Shown here one piece after another: positions 1 to 7,127 of a stretch of 7,127 nt of DNA. The position numbers were made by a program, and so were the translations under genes. Position 1 is the stretch's first letter. The number at the start of each line of letters is the position of its first letter. Under the pieces are notes generated by a model that was given only the letters and a program-made list of their open reading frames with translations, was not told where the DNA came from and did not search any database. Source of the stretch: a bacterium (GTDB lineage: Bacteria > Bacillota_I > Bacilli_A > Mycoplasmatales > Mycoplasmoidaceae); contig JAGBOP010000018.1 of assembly GCA_017633835.1 (NCBI GenBank), forward strand, positions 1 to 7,127. Reading direction: 5' to 3'.

Positions 1-348
1 ATATGGAGCTAATTTCTTGTATTGGTCACTCATTGAACCAAACATTTCAATCGTCATTGTTTCGATTGCTTGGAAATATCATTCAAACAATAAAACAATT
101 CCGTGTGGTGCTTGGTTAGGTTTTAATTTCTTAACCTTGAGATAACACACAAGAATCATGATAAACATAATTAGTGCTGTCACTAGAATGGAAAGAATGA
201 CACTTTGATCAAAAACACTTTTAGCACCGATCTGTGCTCATCCGGTAAGCGTCCCCATTGCGAGGGTTTTTTGATTAATTACATTCGCCATCCCGGAGAT
301 ATTTTGATTGACGGCCGTTGATGCCATCACACTCGGTATAATATGCAC
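1..348 (-). CDS. atpB: ATP synthase F0 subunit a, N-terminal part
   Basis: This is the first 116 codons of the membrane subunit that forms the proton half-channels next to the c-ring; the rest lies beyond base 1. A GTG start at 348 follows a good ribosome site, and an in-frame TAA just upstream (360-358) rules out a longer start apart from an ATT codon. A soluble N-terminal stretch of about 48 residues comes first. A first membrane helix follows at roughly 49-70 (SVILSILVTALIMFIMILVC), then KLKPNQAPHGIVLLFEW and a segment ending KKLAPY. This agrees with the early part of subunit a, where a P-rich link leads into an amphipathic helix and a KxLxPY-like segment. Trp37 and Trp90 are UGA. An ATG at 327 is a possible alternative start. 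The gene lies 26 bases after the MG406-like gene, the usual mycoplasma order at the head of the ATP synthase operon. The highly conserved helices with the essential Arg are outside the window, so the call rests on the N-terminus plus context. Confidence 0.85.
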
Positions 349-352
349 AATC

Positions 353-358
353 TCTCCT
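353..358 (-). promoter_or_regulatory. Ribosome binding site of atpB
   Basis: On the minus strand AGGAGA ends four bases before the GTG at 348. It is one of the clearest Shine-Dalgarno sequences in the window and is the main reason to prefer the GTG over the ATG at 327. Confidence 0.7.
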
Positions 359-374
359 TATGGATTTATAAAAA

Positions 375-881
375 TTACAATCCAATATCCTTTTTATGTT
401 TCCTTATAAAATATTCACGCGTTAATTTTACTATAAATAATAAAATTAAGAGCAAAAAAGTACTGCTAATTGAGCAATAAATATTGAATCAGCCGTTTCC
501 GGCTAATAATGAGACTCCATAATCAACACTAACACCCCACATAATCAAAAATGGAATGATAAAAACCACATACGATAGAATGTGTAAAGCAGTGCTAATG
601 GCCATGAACCCACGGGGTTTAGTAGCGTGCTCACCGTATTCTTTTGCTTTTCTTAGCAGTCAATCTGGTAATGTTACTTGCAAGTATAAACCCAGCATGA
701 CAAAGGGAACAGGAAAAATTCACCCGGTAAGATAACTAAAATACCTGGTGACACCATAGTAAATAATCGTTCCAATAAACCCGATTAAAATAAAAACTAA
801 ATAAGTAACATATACATCAAACAAAATGTTTTGTTTGAATTTGAACTGGATTCTTCTTTTTCTTCTAGTTGGTACTTCCAT
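375..881 (-). CDS. MG406-like four-helix membrane protein in the atpI position
   Basis: The gene encodes 168 residues once three UGA codons (Trp54, Trp74, Trp131) are read as tryptophan; under the standard code it would be broken into pieces. The N-terminus is very basic (MEVPTRRKRR). Four hydrophobic segments follow at about 22-43, 47-71, 94-116 and 132-152, and the tail is basic (TREYFIRKHKKDIGL). It sits immediately before atpB, as the uncharacterised MG406 family does in Mycoplasma genitalium and as AtpI does in many bacteria. AtpI is linked to assembly of the c-ring and to Mg2+ handling, but I see no diagnostic AtpI motif, so a similar role is only inferred from topology and position. 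The ATG at 881 lies 17 bases inside the end of the upstream gene and has no clear ribosome site, so translation is probably coupled. Confidence 0.75.
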
Positions 882-1224
882 CTTTTAATGAAGTATAAAT
901 GCCTTTGGCTTGTTTAGTAAGCAACGTGAGTTGATTATTGGATTGCATGGATCCAATGGCTTGACAAAAACTTTTTAGTTCATCCAAGTGCACTTGCTTA
1001 ACATCCTTTAAAATTAATTTAAAGGAATTATCACTTAATAATTTATATTCAACCACATTATTTTTGCCCCCAACTAAATCATAAAATTGATCAACGTTAA
1101 TGGTTGGTATGGATGTTTGGCTTGGTGTATTAGTTTGATTAAGTGCTTTTCTTTTTAAACTACCAAAAGTAATAAAGTTTAAAAATTTAGTTTTTGTACT
1201 TACTTTTTTATTATCTTTATCCAT
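865..1224 (-). CDS. PTS EIIB-like protein without catalytic cysteine (MG129-like)
   Basis: This is a 119-residue soluble protein. A basic, low-complexity leader (about 1-43) precedes one domain with the shape of the glucose-type EIIB domain. It carries DLVGGKNNV at 49-57 (family pattern LGGxxNI), then a strand FKLILKD at 68-74 (family RVxVKD), then HLDELKSF at 79-86 and a closing segment QLTLLTKQAKGIYTSLKD. In active EIIB proteins the phosphorylated cysteine lies ten residues before the D of the VKD strand. Here that place is Ser64, and the arginines of the TRLR motif are gone. It therefore should not transfer phosphate as a normal EIIB does. M. genitalium has a comparable small EIIB-like gene (MG129) beside NAD kinase (MG128), which supports the match. 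The start at 1224 has a strong ribosome site. The gene follows NAD kinase by 11 bases. Its function is unknown; a regulatory or protein-binding role is inference. Confidence 0.7.
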   Translation of the reverse strand: MDKDNKKVSTKTKFLNFITFGSLKRKALNQTNTPSQTSIPTINVDQFYDLVGGKNNVVEYKLLSDNSFKLILKDVKQVHLDELKSFCQAIGSMQSNNQLTLLTKQAKGIYTSLKDGSTN

Positions 1225-1229
1225 GACTA

Positions 1230-1235
1230 TCCTTT
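1230..1235 (-). promoter_or_regulatory. Ribosome binding site of the EIIB-like gene
   Basis: On the minus strand AAAGGA ends five bases before the ATG at 1224 and directly abuts the TAG stop codon of NAD kinase (1238-1236). The spacing fixes the start of the small gene and fits its expression from the same message. Confidence 0.7.
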
Positions 1236-2057
1236 CTATTTTTGACTAATAAATTTATCAATTCGTTCTTTACAACTTTTAGGATCAGTTGGTAAAAAAA
1301 TGAAGCAATTACTTGGTTGTAAAGTAAATTTAAAAACTTTGGTTTTACTTAATTCTTCAGTGGGTACTAACACCCCATCAAAAGCAATTTGATAACTAAC
1401 ATTGTTACTTACTTGTAAATACAACGTTTGCTTGTCATCAAATAGTAAGTTATTACGCAAGTTATGATATTTATGGTTGTTAATGGGCAAGATAAAGGAA
1501 AGACATAATGCAGCAATATAACTAAAATAAAGCACGCTGTCATTGGACATGTTAATGGCTGTAGAACCACTAGGAGTACTTAAAATAATGCCACTTCCTT
1601 CATAATTTAAAAAAACATTATTAACTTCATTCACCATAATTTTTGCTTTTAAGGTAAAGATGGTTTGCACAACAATGTCATTTAACGCAAAGTATTCATT
1701 AATCATTCTTTTGTTTTCATCATAAAGTGTCATTTTTATGACGTATGGATGAATAAAATTTTTGTCATCAAAAATGACACTTAATTTATTTGGATTGTTG
1801 GTTAATTCTTTGGCATTTGCAAACGTATAAAAACCTAAAGTTCCCGAATTAATTCCAATTAGTTTTAAACCAATTTGATGATATTTATGAAACGCTTTTA
1901 AAAACGTTCCATCGCCCCCTAAAACAAAAGCAAACTGTGGATCAGTTTGGTTTTCGTGCAAATCATTTTCATTAAAAATTTTGGTTAATTTTTGCACGGT
2001 TAAAGCATTTTTTGGATCATCAATTCATCCTAAAAAAATATAGCTGTTTTTCTTCAT
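1236..2057 (-). CDS. nadK: NAD kinase
   Basis: The enzyme phosphorylates NAD to NADP in the cytoplasm, the only de novo source of NADP, and so supports NADPH for thioredoxin reductase. The full protein is 273 residues starting from ATG at 2057 (MKKNSYIFLGWIDDPKNAL); codon 11 is UGA-Trp, so a standard-code reading would wrongly start at a GTG at 1997. Visible motifs are GGDGTF at 47-52 with catalytic Asp49, GINSGTLGF at 68-76, ALNDIV at 124-129 (family ALNE), GSG at 154-156, TPSGSTA at 161-167 and a late FDG at 226-228. Length and motif order match bacterial NAD kinases (also called ppnK). The stretch after TPSGSTA, normally S-GGP-, reads INMSNDSVLYFS here, which is a divergence. No ribosome site precedes the ATG. 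A TATAAT box ends 14 bases upstream, so the message may be nearly leaderless. It heads the minus-strand operon. Confidence 0.93.
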
Positions 2058-2071
2058 TTTTTATATCAAAA

Positions 2072-2079
2072 ATTATAAT
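2072..2079. promoter_or_regulatory. Palindromic -10 region shared by two divergent operons
   Basis: ATTATAAT is a perfect palindrome and offers TATAAT on both strands: 2074-2079 toward lgt and 2077-2072 toward nadK. A start point about seven bases downstream would give an nadK leader of about 8 bases and an lgt leader of about 18. Neither gene has a Shine-Dalgarno sequence. I see no convincing -35 box on either side, as is common in mycoplasmas. Other AT boxes nearby (TAAAAT at 2081-2086, TATTAT at 2086-2091) could serve lgt instead. In DNA this AT-rich the match could arise by chance; its position in the only divergent gap is the main support. Confidence 0.5.
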
Positions 2080-2103
2080 ATAAAATATTATTTAAATTTA
2101 CAT

Positions 2104-3351
2104 ATGATAAGTTTTGATATAACTGGAAGTTGCGTGCACTCCGACCCAGTGCAAACTGCCTTTTACATTGGAAGTTTAGATGTTCACTGGTATGCAATAA
2201 CCTATTTATTAGGATTTTTAATTGCCATTATAATCGGATGCTTTAAAATGCATTTCTATTACCGGGTTTCATACGAACCATTCTTTTGGTATGCAATCAT
2301 GGCAATTCCGGGAGCAATTTTAGGAGCAAGAATCTGGTCGTACGTTATTGGCGATGCCAAGTTTACGGGCGGGAATGCCTTGCATAATTTCATCCAGTTC
2401 TTTGGTGGTGATGGAGCAGGTGGGATTGCTGGGTTGGCAATTTTAGGTGGAGTTATCCTTGATGTCATCATTGCATTAATTTGGTTCCCACTCATTTTAC
2501 GAAGACCAAAATACACGGTCAGAGTTATTGATGATAACGGCATTGAAGGAATTAGACGACCAAGCGTTTGAATTTATGCCGATGCCATTGTGCCATTAAT
2601 TGTGCTAGGACAAGCCATTGGTCGGTGAGGTAATTTTACCAACCACGAAGTATTTGGAGACATTACTACTGCCCAAAATATTTCTTACCTTGCTTACATG
2701 ATTCCAGGGGTCTTTAATAATATGTTTATCATTCCCCAACAAGCAACTTATGTCAACTTAGTGGAAGTTGCTAACTTCTACCAACCATTCTTCTTATATG
2801 AATCATTTGCTGACATCATGGTATGAGCCGCATTATATTTCTTACTAGAAAGATTTAGATGAATTAAACGCGGTTCATTAGCATGTGGATATTTCATCGG
2901 GTATGGAATTGTACGTAGTGCAATGGAGTTAAACCGGTACGGGTTAGACTTTGTAGATAAACTCAACATCCCGTATGGGGACAATGGATATAGTTTAATG
3001 AAGTTTGGTTTTACCAAAGACTATATTACTGCGTGCTGCTTTATTATCTTTGGAGTAATTGGTTTTGTTTTTGTTAATACTTACGTGTTAAAAATGCGTA
3101 AATACCAAGTTTGATCATTTATCTTACAAAAATTCGAATACGTATTTGTCTACAACTACTGGGTATTAAAACTAAAATTAAATCGTCATCATGCTAATCA
3201 AGCTCGCAACAATTCGGGACATGGTAGTGTTTCTAGTTGAAACACCAAAGGCCAAGAAATTAATAAAAAATTAGTTGAATGTAAATCATTACTTAATAAA
3301 TTAAGTGCTTATGATCGAAGTAAGGGTTTAAAGTACTATTACGCTGATTAA
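2104..3351 (+). CDS. lgt: Prolipoprotein diacylglyceryl transferase, extended form
   Basis: Lgt moves diacylglycerol from phosphatidylglycerol onto the lipobox cysteine of lipoprotein precursors in the membrane, the first step in making mycoplasma surface lipoproteins. The frame is 415 residues with six UGA-Trp codons (156, 175, 241, 253, 337, 379). The signature GRWGNFTNHEVFG at 173-185 holds the conserved R174, N177 and E182. QPFFLYE at 227-233 matches the family HPTxLYE. GYFIGYGIVRSAMELNR at 262-278 carries the conserved R271 and E275. The glycine-rich loop at 101-116 takes the place of the E. coli HGG loop and has no histidine. Several membrane helices are evident, for example about 31-48, 60-78, 107-131, 161-173, 258-273 and 308-328. 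Two additions stand out: a polar insert at about 132-155 and a basic, soluble tail of about 80 residues after 335, making it much longer than the roughly 270-290 residue norm. There is no ribosome site before the ATG. It heads the plus-strand operon. Confidence 0.92.
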
Positions 3352-3368
3352 AAATAAATAATTGATCC

Positions 3369-3374
3369 AAAGGA
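3369..3374 (+). promoter_or_regulatory. Ribosome binding site of trxB
   Basis: AAAGGA lies 11 bases before the ATG at 3386, slightly long but the only candidate in the 34-base gap after lgt. It lies downstream of the in-frame TTG at 3362, which argues against that TTG as the start. Confidence 0.55.
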
Positions 3375-3385
3375 AAAAAATAACT

Positions 3386-4357
3386 ATGTTAAAAAGTGTT
3401 GATCCAAGTCAAAAAGATAAGTTCTTTGATATCTTAATTATTGGTTCAGGACCAGGGGGACTTACAGCTGCCATTTATGGAGGTAGAGCTGAACTAAAAG
3501 TTGGGTTTATTGAAGGTAATACCCCAGGTGGAAAAGTTACTACTACTTCCAAGATTGAAAACTACCCAGGGTTTAACCAAATCAACGGAGCAGATCTAGC
3601 ATTAAGCATGCTTAACCAAGCGAATAACGTAAAAGCCCAATACATTTATGGTTGAGTAACAAGCATTACGAAAGATGAAGAAAATAATTTATTTTGTCTT
3701 ACCACTAAAGAAGGGCAAACTTACTTTAGCAAAGTGGTAATTGCTGCTACAGGCATGAAAGAACGCAAACTAGGACTTGCTAAGGAAAAAGAATTTGAAG
3801 GTCATGGTATTAGTTACTGTGCAGTTTGTGATGGCAGTTTATATACCAATAAAGATGTTGCTGTCGTGGGGGGTGGTAATAGTGCCATTCAAGAATCGTT
3901 GTACTTATGTAAGATGGTAAAAACATTATATTTAATTCACCGTCGCAACGAATTTCGAGCTGACCACATTATGGTAAGTGAATTAAAAGCAAAACCCAAC
4001 GTTAAAATTTACACTCCTTACGTTATTACGCAATACATTGGTGATAAACATTTAACGGGTCTTAAAATCAAAAATCTTGATACAAACGAAGAAAAAATTT
4101 TGGAAGTTGAATGTTTATTCCCATTCATTGGATTTAATCCTGCCACTGAATTTTTAACTAACTTCCCCATTCTTAATGATGCTAAACAAATCATTACTAA
4201 TGACCATAAAGAAACTAGCGTGCCTGGTCTTTATGCCGTAGGTGATGTTACGACCAATCCTTACCGGCAAATAACTACAGCTACTAGTGATGGTACTACT
4301 GCTGCCTTAGCAGCCATTGATTACATTAATAAAAATGCCAAAAACTGAAACTGATAA
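3386..4357 (+). CDS. trxB: Thioredoxin reductase
   Basis: This FAD enzyme uses NADPH to reduce thioredoxin in the cytoplasm. It is 323 residues, typical for bacterial low-molecular-weight TrxB. Motifs in order are the FAD-binding IIGSGPGGLTAAIYGGRAEL from residue 18, PGGKV with ENYPGF, ATGMKERKLG, the redox centre CAVCDG with Cys145 and Cys148, the NADPH-binding VVGGGNSAIQE from 160, HRRNEFRA at 185-192, and the C-terminal FAD motif GLYAVGDV (Asp287) followed by RQITTATSDGTTAA. All key residues are present, so it should be active. One internal Trp in the first third is UGA (3653-3655). At the end UGA at 4346-4348 and 4352-4354 are also sense codons, giving a C-terminus AKNWNW before TAA at 4355; a standard-code reading ends three residues early. 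It starts 34 bases after lgt and overlaps whiA by 23 bases. Confidence 0.96.
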
Positions 4358-5246
4358 TTTCACCAAAAAAGTAAAATACGAATTAATCATGAAAAAATAT
4401 AACCAAGATGAACAAAAATTTCTCATATTTGGTTATTTTTTTCAATCCCCGCATTTAGACCAATTAAATTTTCATTTAAAACTTAATTTAATTAACAATT
4501 TCATTGTCCAATTATTAAGTCAATTATTTAAATTAAAAGACATTAAAGTAACCCCCAAACAAATTAATATAAGTTTTAGTAAGGAAAATTTATTAGGGAT
4601 TTTTATCCAATCGTTTTTTGCTAATTTACTTACTTTAAATAAAAAAAATAAAGATGAATGGTACGCATTTTTAGTGGGTTGATTTTTAAGTAAGGGTAGT
4701 GTTAGTAATTTAAACACGAAATTTCACCATTTAGAATTAAAGTTAAACAATTTTGCTTATAAACAATCATTAAGTAAATTATTGCATTGGTTAAAATGCA
4801 GTTTTAAATTCTTACAACGAACTAACTACGGAATTTTTTATTTAAAAAAACCGCAAGATATTTCCGACTTTTTAAAACTATTACGAGCTGATGAAGCAGT
4901 ACTAGCATTTGAAAGTGATTTAGCAACTAAACAAAGTTTTAACTTAATGCAACGGTGGGATAACCTTGATTTATTAAATGCAGTAAAAACGCAAAAGTCA
5001 ATTGATAAGCAAATTAACGTCATTAAATATTTAAAAAAAGTTGGTTTATTTGACCAATTAAAAACAAAGGAACAAATCATTTGTGATTATCGTTTAAAAT
5101 ACAAAGATAAAGGACTAAATAATTTAGCAATTGCAATTAATCATGACCAATTAGATGCTACATATACATCCAAAAGTGATTTAGCTTATTTATTTAACAA
5201 ATTAATGAAAATTGCCATTACATACAAACAAGAACATGAAAAATAA
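4335..5246 (+). CDS. whiA: WhiA-type regulator
   Basis: WhiA pairs a degenerate LAGLIDADG homing-endonuclease fold with a helix-turn-helix. It regulates sporulation septation in Streptomyces, and reports I recall from mycoplasmas link it to ribosomal-protein operons. The protein is 303 residues with one UGA-Trp (116). The N-terminus NFTKKVKYELI (8-18) fits the family SFxxxVKxEL. FLVGWFLSKGSVS at 112-124 corresponds to the family FLxGxFLxxGSV motif, followed by HHLEL, YGIFYLKKPQDISDFL and a segment with RWDNLDLLNAVK, where the family has an N-rich stretch. The C-terminal DYRLKYKDKGLNNLAIAI plus TSKSDLAYLFNKLMKIA matches the helix-turn-helix (family LRxxxPxxSLxELxxxL ... SKSGxxHRLxKL). Catalytic acids of true homing endonucleases are absent, as is normal for WhiA. 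The ATG at 4335 lies inside trxB with no ribosome site, implying coupling. Sequence is quite divergent, but the motif order and trxB neighbour make the call firm. Confidence 0.88.
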
Positions 5247-7127
5247 TTTATTAAAGAAAATTTTTTATTGCCTAGGCAATGACGTTCCTTGATACGAACT
5301 TGCTAACGATAAAAATAATGAAAAGAAACAAATTAAATTAGAAACCAAGATTTTAAATTTAATGACCGCTAAAAACTTCAAGATAACTGATTCTAATTAC
5401 GTGCAAGAAACATCTAGTCCCATTTTTAGTTTGCCCACTTTTATGCAAATTAATTGACCAAATGGAACGGATGCAACTTACTTTAAATCATATGAAGTAT
5501 TAAAGTATTTTGAAGACGTAGGAATGATTAAGTTTAAATTAACTTTAACGCATGATACTAGTAAAGAATACTTAATCAAAGGCTTTAATAACTGAAATGA
5601 TATCTTGATGCACTGTGAAAATGATATTGAAGCAAAGTTTAAATCAGCACCTGTGATGGATTATTTAAAATCCAAGGAATTTGCGTGTTTCTTAGGGCAA
5701 GTGAATAACGCCAAATTAGAAAGTTTAATTGCACCCCTTTATGAAAATCACTTCATTAAAGAAAAATCAATCAAAATTAACATTGTGGGAATTGACTACC
5801 AAAACAGTTGTTATAGTTTACAAATCAACTGATTAGTTGATCCAAAGTATCATTACTTGTTAAAGATTGATAGTGCTTTTGTCACATACTTAAAAGAACA
5901 AATCAATTTACTCACCCAATTTGTTACTAGTAATGAAACTTTAATTGCAAACATTAAGAAAATCACTTTACATAAGATTAGTGACCAACAATATTTAAAT
6001 AACTTCTGAAAAGTAGGATTGGAAGATTATTTAAAAGCAAATCACTTTGATAAATTAGAATTAAGCATTCGTGATATTAACGAAGCTAATTGTAGCATTA
6101 TGGTGGATTTTTACGATCCATACATTAAGAATGATGTAACAAACATATATGTCATTGACGATTTATTAAATGCTAAAGAAATTCGGGCGAAAATCATCAA
6201 GACTTTGCATACATACGAATTTAATGATAAACTTGCTAGTTTATATGGTAATCAACAACTAAATGAACAAAGTGCTCTTAGTTTATTAAAGGAATTTGGT
6301 TTTGATGAAAACTTTGCGTTAAATTGAAAAGAACATAACCAATTACCGCAATTAATGGTAGAAATCAAAGCAACTAATTTATCACAATGTAGTGCCACTA
6401 ATTTTGTGTCAATTCCTAGTTTATTTGCAAAATTTGTGAATAACTATATCAGTACAATGCAATTTAGCGAAATTTTATTTGCCGACCCCGCTTTTCAAAA
6501 GATTTTAATTGATAATTATTTTGCTTATAGTCAACTAAATGTGGATTGCTTTAGTGAAGTAATGCAAACATATGATGCAGTGTGAAAACAACAAGTATTA
6601 GAACACCCATTTAAAATCATGGCAAAAGCCAATTTAGTTGATCCAATTACTTATTTAAGTAATGTAAATGGAATTATTAATTCACACGAAATTTATACGA
6701 TCAGTAAGCAAGTAGCATTTAGTATGACTAAATACTTGGACTTATTAGCAAGTGATAATGAATTTACCAGAATGCTATACCAACAAACTTATGATGAATT
6801 AACTAGTAGTGAATTTGATAAAAAACTCAAATCCTTTGCTGATAATTTAATTATTAAGCATAACCAATTAAGTTGGGAAAATAGTAATTATCACTTGCAC
6901 TTGGATTACACCTCACCATTCCAAGTCTTTAACTTAGTAGTAAGTGATAATGAACATCACCAAGCTAATAAATACCTTACTAATAAATATTCTCATAACT
7001 ATGCAGGTTTAACTTCGGTGAGTGGTAACCCTGGTTTTTATAACAAGTTATGTGAAATTGCCCAAGAATGATTTGATAATCCTAAACAAGAAATAGATGC
7101 CCAATTAATAAATAACTTAATCGCTTC
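5236..7127 (+). CDS. Large hypothetical protein coupled to whiA (3' end outside window)
   Basis: I do not recognise this gene. It starts at ATG 5236, 11 bases inside whiA, with no ribosome site, and runs open past the window edge for at least 630 codons. Eight UGA-Trp codons (19, 74, 120, 199, 258, 364, 450, 612) lie in frame; without them it looks like several short fragments. There is no signal peptide, lipobox or membrane helix, so it is probably cytoplasmic. Composition is rich in Asn, Lys, Leu, Ile and Phe, with seven cysteines scattered. Short beta-like stretches recur near 97-104, 178-184, 274-280, 372-379, 459-466 and 551-558, each followed by a polar turn and a probable helix. Pairs such as DYQNSCYSLQINWLVDP (187-203) and DINEANCSIMVDFYDP (280-295) look related. 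This suggests a tandem domain of about 90 residues, which is an inference by eye. I see no nucleotide-binding, nuclease or other catalytic motif. Base composition and codon use resemble its neighbours, so recent transfer is not indicated. Confidence 0.85.
5267..5280. repeat. 14-base perfect palindrome at the start of the large gene
   Basis: ATTGCCTAGGCAAT is a perfect inverted repeat with no loop. It lies 31 bases into the large hypothetical gene and 20 bases after whiA ends, covering codons 11-15. A GC-rich core in AT-rich surroundings resembles an operator half-site pair, but one such palindrome in about 7 kb is roughly what chance allows, and the protein sequence there also constrains it. 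Confidence 0.35.

Noticed and set aside
491..504. Hairpin AGCCG-TTTC-CGGCT
   Set aside because: It is a five-pair stem inside the MG406-like coding region with no U-tract, so it is not a credible terminator.
2259..2543. Open frame of 94 codons on the minus strand
   Set aside because: It lies wholly inside lgt on the opposite strand, has no recognisable motif or ribosome site, and lgt is firmly identified.
2778..3017. Open frame of 79 codons on the minus strand
   Set aside because: It is antisense to the conserved C-terminal half of Lgt and has no family resemblance.
2104..3351. Lgt as inactive because the glycine loop has no histidine
   Set aside because: That histidine is not universal in Firmicutes-type Lgt, and the R174/N177/E182 and R271/E275 motifs are present.
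3362..3385. TTG at 3362 as a longer start of trxB
   Set aside because: The only ribosome site lies downstream of it and the ATG at 3386 gives the usual TrxB N-terminus.
4520..5080. Two minus-strand open frames within the whiA region
   Set aside because: They are antisense to a gene with clear WhiA motifs and look like frame shadows in AT-rich DNA.
3362..6647. Recurring TTGATCCAA (3362, 3400, 5837, 6639)
   Set aside because: Most copies simply encode Val-Asp-Pro in frame, the spacing is irregular, and no array is formed.
5605..7071. Apparent pseudogene: several short in-frame pieces after whiA
   Set aside because: All breaks are UGA codons in one frame, and every other gene here also uses UGA for Trp, so it is one intact gene.

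Overview
This window comes from a mollicute (a Mycoplasma or Ureaplasma relative). Every long gene reads through only if UGA means tryptophan: I count 24 in-frame UGA codons, and decoding them joins many short open frames into a few family-length proteins. The DNA is strongly AT-rich, genes overlap or nearly touch, and only about 46 bases lie between the two transcription units. The pairs MG128/MG129-like and MG406/atpB are known from Mycoplasma genitalium and hint at the pneumoniae group. I cannot name the species.

The layout is two divergent operons from a shared promoter region near 2058-2103. The minus-strand operon, in transcription order, is NAD kinase (2057 to 1236), a small PTS EIIB-like protein without the catalytic cysteine (1224 to 865), a four-helix membrane protein in the place AtpI usually holds (881 to 375), and the start of atpB (348, leaving the window at 1). 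It therefore makes NADP and appears to lead straight into the ATP synthase genes. The plus-strand operon is lgt (2104-3351), trxB (3386-4357), whiA (4335-5246) and a large unrecognised protein (from 5236, leaving the window at 7127). The order lgt, trxB, whiA looks like a shortened form of the Firmicutes hprK-lgt / trxB-rapZ-yvcK-whiA region.

Functionally the window covers lipoprotein maturation (Lgt), thiol redox balance (TrxB, which needs the NADPH that NAD kinase ultimately supports), a WhiA-type regulator, and energy coupling (AtpB). The least understood item is the 630+ residue protein translationally coupled to whiA. It has no signal peptide or membrane segment that I can see, and it seems to repeat a strand-then-helix pattern about every 90 residues. 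No stretch longer than 300 bases lacks a gene. I saw no tRNA, rRNA, CRISPR array, insertion sequence or convincing terminator.
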